Assembly: GCA_964450115.1 (NCBI GenBank) | Contig: CAYVCD010000036.1 | Coordinates: forward strand, 1-14,449 | DNA length: 14,449 bases | DNA from: 2-01-FULL-45-10 sp964450115 | GTDB taxonomy: Bacteria; Omnitrophota; Gorgyraeia; 2-01-FULL-45-10 | Direction of reading: 5' to 3' | In this document: positions 12,001 to 14,449 of the stretch, piece by piece | How the letters are laid out: each line of letters opens with the position of its first letter | How positions within the stretch are numbered: position 1 is the stretch's first letter | The notes under the pieces: generated by a model | What the model was told of the DNA's origin: nothing | Seen by the model: only the letters and a program-made list of their open reading frames with translations | The model's database searches: none | Position numbers and translations under genes: made by a program

Positions 12001-14449
12001 CGCCGTTCCTGTCACGGATCAGCGTATGCTCTTCCATCACAGGATTGCCGTTTATGTCCCTGCCTCTTGCTATAGCGAATTTTATCAGTATGTCGCCTAT
12101 ATCTTTATTGCCCGTAAAGTATGTGCGCGTTTTTTCGATATCGCCCCTGTCGGCCTTCATGACGTCCTTTTTGCGTTCCGTCACGTCGGTCCTGAATAAG
12201 CTATCAACCGATACTTCGTTCTTCTCTTTGTCTATAGTGACGGATTTGCTGAGCAGTTTGCCGTCTTTATCAAATTTAAGATTGCCATACAGATCTGTCT
12301 CAACCATGATATTGCCCGTGTATATCTTAACGAGATTACCTTCTATGTCATAGACCTCTATCCGGACAGGCTTTTTATCTTTCACGATCAAAAGCCACGA
12401 CCTGCCGTAGGAATCCGTAACATAATCGCCGCGGTCGTTCTTCCCCAATAAAGAGACGGTCCTTATGCCGGTACGATCGCTGAATAGCTTCTCAAGCTCG
12501 CTTTCGGTAGGATCCCTGGGCGATTCTTTCGTGCCGAACACTTCCGCCGCCTTTTCTGCTGACAGATGGAGCCGCTTTATGACCGCCTTCACGACCTCAT
12601 CCCTGTATATTGCAGCGCCCATCGTGCCGTATATCACGACAGGCATGGTGCCGTTATCCTCACGCCATGTATTGGTGTACCGTACCCTCTCAAACTCCTC
12701 TATCAGGTCGGCGCGCTTCTTCCGCGCCGCAGGATCCAGGCCCTGTTCGCTCTCTATGGCTTTCGCAAGTTTTGCAAGCGCCCCCTTAACCTGCATCACG
12801 CCTGACTCGAGGCTTCCTTTTTCACAGAGAGGCGCGGATGAAGTAGCGTCAAAGGAAGGCAATAATATACCACCGCCTTCTTTAAACGCCTCCTCCTGAA
12901 GCACGGCTATCCTTACGTTTGACGGCGGCATCTGGAAGTCCATGGCCCTCTTGCCGGCTCCGGTGCCGAACTCCACATGGTTGGCGGCATAGAACGGGTT
13001 CGTCTTAAATCTTTTGTTCGGATCGATAAGCCAGTCCATGTATAGTTTGATCGTCTTCTCGGCATCGGACGGTGTCATATAGTGGTCTACCTTGAAGCGC
13101 CGCGCGTCCTTGGCTGTCTGCCCGTATATCGCTTTCTTCCATATATCGGGGTAAGAGGGGTCATCTTCCGAGACATAGAATTCCGCGCTTAAAAATACGA
13201 TGCCATTGTCGGCGCAGGCCTCATTTATCACATTGTCATATTTTTTGCCCTTGGGGCCTATGCCGGCCATCTTTCTATACTCTTCGAAGACCTCTTTGTT
13301 GACGTGTGAAAATGCCACTACCGGGTGTATATCTTTATCTTTGACATCGCTGTATGCTGCTTTTACCTCGTTATCTTCATCAAGGTTTGTGGACAGGAAA
13401 TAGCGTAATATATAGTGCTTAACGCCATCCTTATCCTTGAACTCGGCCCTATACTGCTTGGACGGGTCACTAAGATCCTTCTCTTGGTCTTTACTGATAT
13501 CCGTTGTCTCGCAGAAACGCACTTTTTCAAATCCTATAACGGTGCCGTTCTTATTCTTTACTTCTTTCATCTCCACGGCATAATAGAGCTCGCCCGCAGC
13601 TTTAATGTTATTGCCTGTAGCCATGACATCCAGATGTCTGCTCACCGTCCTCCTGTAATCTTTGATAGCCCTGGCGGCCGTCCTGGCATCCGGAGAAACG
13701 GCCAGCCTCTGCATGAACGCGCCCAGCTTCTCCCCTTCCGCCATCAAAGATTCGTAGGCGGCCTTTTGCTCCTTGAGCGAAGTCAATATATGTGATTCCG
13801 GAGATCCTACCTCTACCTTCTTAAACGGCTCTTCGATAGCGGCTGCAGCCTGGTCCGACACAAAATCATCCAGCGTCTGTGGGCCGCCCTTACTGTCACG
13901 CGTGTAATATATCAAACGGGAATCGATCTCATCCCTTGTCGATAGTACGAGCTCATAAAGATTTATCATCTTGCCTGAGGTCTCAAGAACCTCTCTCTGG
14001 GCCTTAATATTATCTTGTGCCGGATGGGCGCCCTCTTTCATGAGCAGGCTCATGAGTTGGGCATAACGCAATCTGTACTCTCCCGCGGCCAGCTTGAATT
14101 GCCTCAAATAATTGTCGTGGTTATTTAAAAGAATGTCTAACTCCGCCACTACTTCTTTAACGGCCTGGTCGGATTTCAGGTGTTCCTGCTCGAGTCTCTT
14201 ATACATGATCTTCCGCTCAAAACGATCTCCTGAAGTCCATAAAACAGCGGTTGCCGTAATAAGGGAGGCTAAATTTGCCGTTGCCCCTCCGGCCGATGAG
14301 ACTCCCGAAATGATACCTTCCATTGTTTTTATCTGATTATTAAAAGCGGCCAGGGAAGCCTCGTATTCCTTAAGTCTAGCGGGGGTAGTCGGTGGCGGTT
14401 TTCGCAGGAAGGAGTCTCTCGCCTGTATAGCCCGTTCTAACCCTATCCA
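2..14449 (-). CDS. Internal part of a giant multidomain membrane protein with a GT48 (callose synthase)-like core; open at both ends
   Basis: A single minus-strand frame is free of stop codons for 4,816 codons, and every base except position 1 belongs to it. Coherent domains run through it from edge to edge, so it is one translated product and not a chance opening. The first residues read WIGLERAIQARDSF and the last ATVTIEGPD-like sequence, with no terminal Met and no stop, so this is an internal fragment. Domain order: helical N-part with a possible membrane segment; unassigned globular region; beta-rich region; six tandem repeats; second beta-rich region; membrane helix; GT48-like synthase with flanking membrane bundles; helical domain; two membrane helices; HExxH site; HD domain; 2H phosphoesterase. 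An internal start cannot be excluded, but I see no Shine-Dalgarno-preceded Met that would force one. The likely role is synthesis and export of a beta-glucan-like polymer. Presence of the gene is near certain; the function is inferred from the core domain. Confidence 0.96.
176..526 (-). other. 2H phosphoesterase (LigT / 2'-5' RNA ligase-like) domain (residues 4642-4758)
   Basis: Two H-x-(S/T) motifs about 78 residues apart define the 2H superfamily: LHVSIF (HVS at 500-508) and VHITLARF (HIT at 266-274). Between them lies a typical linking pattern: PFRITFRGIAVTPTGAVVIK, then DIFKLRDELRASGIKFDMD. After the second motif comes a strand (VNGVKILDTESG) as in LigT. Members hydrolyse cyclic phosphodiesters (2',3'-cyclic phosphates, ADP-ribose 1'',2''-cyclic phosphate, 2'-5' linked nucleotides). 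Fusion to an HD domain and a polysaccharide synthase is unusual. The family call is strong; the substrate is open. Confidence 0.87.
800..1285 (-). other. HD-superfamily phosphohydrolase domain
   Basis: The HD signature is complete: His in YLSDHLQAM (1268-1270), the HD pair in FILLHDIGKG (1142-1147), His in PNHEAGSVAMM (1070-1072), His in VIRLHGALYF (977-979), and Asp in LLIACDLLDTIGT (848-850). HD domains bind one or two metal ions and hydrolyse phosphoester bonds in nucleotides or RNA. The run LLHDIGKG....NHEAGSVAMM looks more like HD domains of the CCA-adding enzyme/poly(A) polymerase type than HD-GYP, because the GYP block is absent. The neighbouring 2H domain supports a role on nucleotides or RNA ends. 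Substrate unknown. Confidence 0.85.
1391..1558 (-). other. HExxH motif segment, possible zinc metallopeptidase-like site
   Basis: RLVILHERTHLLGFKEIMAYG contains H-E-R-T-H at 1481-1495 (residues 4319-4323) on a hydrophobic helix. That is the textbook setting of a zincin active site, right after a membrane hairpin as in several membrane-associated peptidases. A candidate third ligand is the Glu in GFKEIMAY, nine residues after the second His of the motif begins the next turn, but the spacing does not clearly match M48, M50 or gluzincins. Only about 100 residues separate the membrane hairpin from the HD domain, so a complete peptidase would be small. The motif is real; catalysis is uncertain. 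Confidence 0.5.
1655..1813 (-). other. Pair of transmembrane helices (residues 4213-4265)
   Basis: VWSGLIAAGSAIAAYATHD is followed directly by MMALPIVLGIMAGLFLVHSI, then MNLVIQRYIARAL. Two adjacent helices with a minimal loop form a hairpin, so the domains before and after are on the same side. Basic residues after the second helix (QRYIARALGER) put both in the cytoplasm. Confidence 0.75.
1814..2656 (-). other. Helical soluble domain after the synthase (residues 3932-4212)
   Basis: About 280 residues, almost all alpha-helical, with Ala/Leu-rich helices broken by short loops: FDTAITGAFGAAFGNPQAIA, GRLLLIKIDPLLKKYAERVM, LNKAKAEFVKALKKMN, NELKSALIILANGVEGAAKE. Loops such as NPDLANIF, GNENIKRAL and GNERVRQLL recur with a similar 'asparagine turn then helix' shape, which hints at a helical-repeat (HEAT/TPR-like) fold. 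I see no catalytic motif. Codons become A/T-rich around 2140-2300, explained by Lys/Asn/Phe content. Function unknown; a scaffold between synthase and tail domains is plausible. Confidence 0.5.
2657..3529 (-). other. C-terminal membrane bundle of the GT48-like synthase, about eight to ten helices
   Basis: It starts with RKILVPLAILNVIVSVIFLG and ends with PYIPTLLLPVGSSLVLLLF. An internal landmark is LPGILQLVLERGVVRGI (LERG at 3329-3340), matching the LP....E.GLERGFRTA segment that follows the catalytic core in eukaryotic GT48 enzymes. Later LFITSVTLWGLTPFISDMGG resembles their MWFLVGTWLFAPFLFNP.G segment. The family C-terminal bundle is thought to form the glucan translocation path. It is directly continuous with the catalytic core and is followed by a soluble domain, so the chain returns to the cytoplasm if the helix count is even. 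Confidence 0.82.
3530..5257 (-). other. GT48 (1,3-beta-glucan / callose synthase)-like catalytic core (residues 3065-3640)
   Basis: The core matches, in order, the signature blocks I remember from eukaryotic FKS/CalS enzymes. RLIFLLNSFSMDIPK (4976-5020) corresponds to RISFF.NSL.M..PK. WANMRFTGLYRSAF (4466-4507) corresponds to WAS.R.QTLYRT.SG. ENQDNYMPFLKGEYIFFADA, starting at 4087, corresponds to DNQNHA..F.RGEYLQ.IDA, with D-A-x-x-D conserved. FRENLF (around 3920-3937) corresponds to .REYIF. YGHSG (3803-3817) corresponds to YGHPD. SEDI (3737-3748) corresponds to (S/N)EDI. KHIEYAQFGKARDVSFHG (3638-3691) corresponds to KH.EY.Q.GKGRD. These enzymes transfer glucose from UDP-glucose to a growing beta-1,3-glucan at the cytoplasmic face. 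Homology is strong; substrate and linkage are inferred. The family is, to my knowledge, essentially eukaryotic, so its presence in a bacterial-looking giant gene is unusual. Confidence 0.87.
5258..5989 (-). other. N-terminal membrane bundle of the GT48-like synthase, about six helices
   Basis: Hydrophobic segments in order: YIFASLLGAGLLAFSFFAWV; PTWFAISGGILTLLAVIF; IFAVIHVSVNVILWALWHFW; AAMLFSVFFLLVYIPALLF; FYAGLLVVSYFIGGAWLFLG; then LFLLPFVLFIPLSYFSIYYM running to FLGYWHG. Six helices before the catalytic core is the arrangement I recall for plant callose synthases and yeast Fks1. The bundle ends with YLGLGKEKSLRDLRSKIVEA, which re-enters the cytoplasm. An even number of helices puts the preceding and following soluble domains on the same side, consistent with both being cytoplasmic. 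Confidence 0.82.
5990..6682 (-). other. Soluble domain preceding the synthase membrane bundle; possible counterpart of the FKS1 N-terminal domain
   Basis: About 230 residues, helical and charged. It occupies the place taken in FKS/CalS proteins by the cytoplasmic N-terminal domain (Pfam FKS1_dom1), just ahead of the first six membrane helices. The segment EDLVLKQLCYTYATKFKSST followed by ETFVYYLLDHALKM shows a loose resemblance to the LYLL.WGEA..VRF..ECL.YI motif of that domain, but the WGEA core is absent. Position and length fit; sequence support alone is weak. What follows (LRDYRSARAIKRQVEFLNIL, then YNMSGFFSFIYSHR) leads into the membrane. Confidence 0.45.
6683..6769 (-). other. Pro/Ala/Gly-rich flexible linker
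   Basis: The sequence APPPLPAGDAPQGQAPGPG is low in complexity and disorder-prone. It separates the membrane helix at 6806-6868 from the soluble domain preceding the synthase membrane bundle, and probably lets the two move independently in the cytoplasm. Confidence 0.75.
6806..6868 (-). other. Transmembrane helix anchoring the N-terminal half (residues 2528-2548)
   Basis: YTIVVGAIFLLTLLIGFAF is an unambiguous membrane helix. The seven basic residues in the following 17 (RQVGRFVRYLKSKVAAR) with no acidic residue place its C-terminal side in the cytoplasm. This implies that the repeat-bearing region before it is extracytoplasmic, and that the synthase N-terminal domain after it is cytoplasmic, as in known GT48 enzymes. 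Confidence 0.88.
6869..9406 (-). other. Long unassigned, mostly beta-rich region before the synthase (residues 1682-2527)
   Basis: About 850 residues with no membrane helix. It opens with a possible remnant of the repeat (KRGVWGQETGRTTVD), then passes through segments such as GAKTVRYIDMSGRTRWIQNF, GGTYYFYTPMNTLDHTETYI, LGATFTEYYLPNDLLGRKVI, WRPILINSWWLEGESPNSKD and YDLTYPYQKALVSVNDKGCI. Interspersed charged helices occur (IDKYIKSKDKNILEKHPEIL). Near its end a helical stalk (PEKAKEANNKAIGEAIEELI onward) leads straight into the membrane helix. I do not recognise a family. Given the basic residues just after that helix, this region is probably outside the cytoplasm. It could hold one or more carbohydrate-binding or protein-interaction domains; this is conjecture. 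Confidence 0.5.
9407..9751 (-). repeat. Repeat unit 6 (115 residues, degenerate)
   Basis: Begins ARVRMNILLKDKDGNLLG. It keeps EQLWSYSGTGLLLSQ, GDKGQEVERITY and a closing YIDKYEKKGN, but has lost the THYG and TSVGFA boxes. The next segment starts VKRALVKQHIFRRDGNGYLY, which may be the start of a seventh, truncated copy ending near GVWGQETGR. Confidence 0.72.
9752..10138 (-). repeat. Repeat unit 5 (129 residues, diverging)
   Basis: Begins ANVSWYALQKTKEGKLVDKEG. The THYG box has become LIEAIEGANGQEAFR, and the closing box IDSIGFIDKDTPFDKDGN carries a small insertion. It remains clearly alignable through LDQTWKYNKVGKLLSQLT. Confidence 0.87.
10139..10540 (-). repeat. Repeat unit 4 (134 residues)
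   Basis: Begins AKIDWYEFKKTADGRFVD. It has a short insertion (GWVGLSGKPAKYG) before LNQSWMYDKVGRLLSQLT, keeps GTLIETHYGVGGQESFR, and has an extra GKIEDGNK turn before YITSVGFA. Confidence 0.9.
10541..10915 (-). repeat. Repeat unit 3 (125 residues)
   Basis: Begins VKIEWHEFKKTANGKF, identical to unit 2 over the first 22 residues. It has the consensus boxes GTLIETHYGAGGQEAFR and HVTSVGFAKEFDENGN and is close to the array consensus. Confidence 0.9.
10916..11326 (-). repeat. Repeat unit 2 (137 residues, with insertion)
   Basis: Begins VKIEWHEFKKTANGKF. It contains a Pro/Val/Thr-rich insertion (EPVLVPAEVTPSPTS) where other units have N.DGT, and its GQE box is changed to RHEEF. Its first 35 bases match those of unit 3 exactly. 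Confidence 0.88.
11327..11701 (-). repeat. Repeat unit 1 (125 residues)
   Basis: Begins RVKVHEFKRTANGKFADKDG and ends LTSIGFARSFEANGN. It carries the LVETHYG and GQEIFR boxes. Its central variable segment (ITADAAGNDIDEDLQG) differs from the TTL-type segment of later units. Confidence 0.88.
11702..12430 (-). other. Beta-rich lead-in to the tandem repeats (residues 674-916)
   Basis: Alternating short strands and Gly/Asp/Asn turns, for example VYDIEGNLVKIYTGN, YGNLKFDKDGKLLSKS, INGNPVMEEHTLIRDRNGDY. The 'strand - D.DG.L - strand' pattern resembles the turns inside the six repeats that follow, and is reminiscent of YD/Rhs-type surface sequences without the canonical YD motif. It may be older, decayed copies of the repeat, but I cannot align it confidently. 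Confidence 0.5.
12431..13624 (-). other. Unassigned mixed alpha/beta globular region (residues 276-673)
   Basis: About 400 residues with the composition of a folded, probably enzymatic or binding, domain. Notable stretches are DIHPVVAFSHVNKEVFEEY (about 13270-13325), a hydrophobic strand NGIVFLSAEFYVSEDD, the helix IKLYMDWLIDPNKRFKTNPF, ANHVEFGTGAGKRAMDFQMP, GGGILLPSFDA and MPVVIYGTMGAAIYRDEVV. Several His, Asp, Glu and Asn residues sit next to strand-like segments, as in hydrolases, but I cannot match the set to a known family and assign no activity. It lies between the helical N-part and the beta-rich repeats. By the topology argued for the membrane helix at 6806-6868 it is probably outside the cytoplasm. 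Confidence 0.5.
13799..14239 (-). other. Long alpha-helical / coiled-coil stretch (residues 71-217)
   Basis: This part is strongly charged, poor in Pro and Gly, and has regularly spaced Leu/Ile/Val: for example KRLEQEHLKSDQAVKEVVAE, then RQFKLAAGEYRLRYAQLMSL. The likely fold is a helical hairpin or coiled coil acting as a stalk or oligomerisation segment. I do not recognise a family. It is followed by another helical stretch (VGSPESHILTSLKEQKAA and onward, near 13690-13810) before the globular region begins. Confidence 0.5.
14240..14317 (-). other. Possible membrane segment near the N-terminal edge (residues 45-70)
   Basis: The stretch GIISGVSSAGG continuing to SLITATAVLW is uncharged for about 26 residues and rich in small residues, so it could span the membrane. 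It is less hydrophobic than the later helices. The basic residues just after it (DRFERKIMYKR) would by the positive-inside rule place its C-terminal side in the cytoplasm. That conflicts with an outer location for the following 2,400 residues unless it is not a true membrane helix or there are others upstream of the window. Confidence 0.45.

Noticed and set aside
2..14449. Eukaryotic origin of the sequence because of the GT48 core
   Set aside because: There is no intron over 14 kb, and the fusion to HExxH, HD and 2H domains with bacterial-style motifs fits a bacterial giant gene better; only the contig context can settle it.

Overview
The whole window lies inside one protein-coding gene on the minus strand. 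The minus-strand frame whose codons occupy + positions 2-4, 5-7 ... 14447-14449 has no stop codon over all 4,816 codons. It has no visible start at the right edge (14449) and no stop at the left edge (2), so the gene continues past both ends. Residue numbers below count from the right edge: residue n occupies + positions 14450-3n to 14452-3n. I see no intergenic DNA, RNA gene, promoter, terminator, mobile element or CRISPR array.

Layout in protein order (right to left). (1) Residues 1-217: a possible membrane segment and a long alpha-helical, partly coiled-coil stretch. (2) Residues 276-673: a mixed alpha/beta globular region I cannot assign. (3) Residues 674-916: beta-rich sequence leading into (4) six tandem repeats of 115-137 residues (917-1681). 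(5) Residues 1682-2527: a long unassigned, mostly beta-rich region. (6) A clear membrane helix (2528-2548), a Pro/Ala linker and a soluble domain. (7) Residues 2821-3931: about six membrane helices, a soluble catalytic core of about 575 residues, then about eight to ten more membrane helices. Sequence and topology here match the eukaryotic 1,3-beta-glucan (callose) synthase family GT48 (fungal FKS, plant CalS/GSL). (8) A helical soluble domain, two more membrane helices, an HExxH site, an HD phosphohydrolase domain, and a 2H phosphoesterase (LigT-like) domain at the left edge.

Organism: an uninterrupted reading frame of more than 14 kb, with bacterial-style HD and 2H domains, moderate GC and no sign of introns, points to a bacterium that makes giant proteins. 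Omnitrophota (OP3; PVC superphylum) is the best-known such group, and this is my leading guess, but no taxonomic marker is present.

Inferred function: the domain order suggests a giant inner-membrane polysaccharide synthase. The GT48-like core would polymerise a sugar (by family, glucose from UDP-glucose) in the cytoplasm and export it through its membrane bundle. The large repeat-bearing region N-terminal to it is probably on the outer face of the membrane. The HD and 2H domains would be a cytoplasmic tail acting on nucleotides or RNA ends, perhaps regulatory. The family homology is read from the sequence; product, topology and regulation are inferred.
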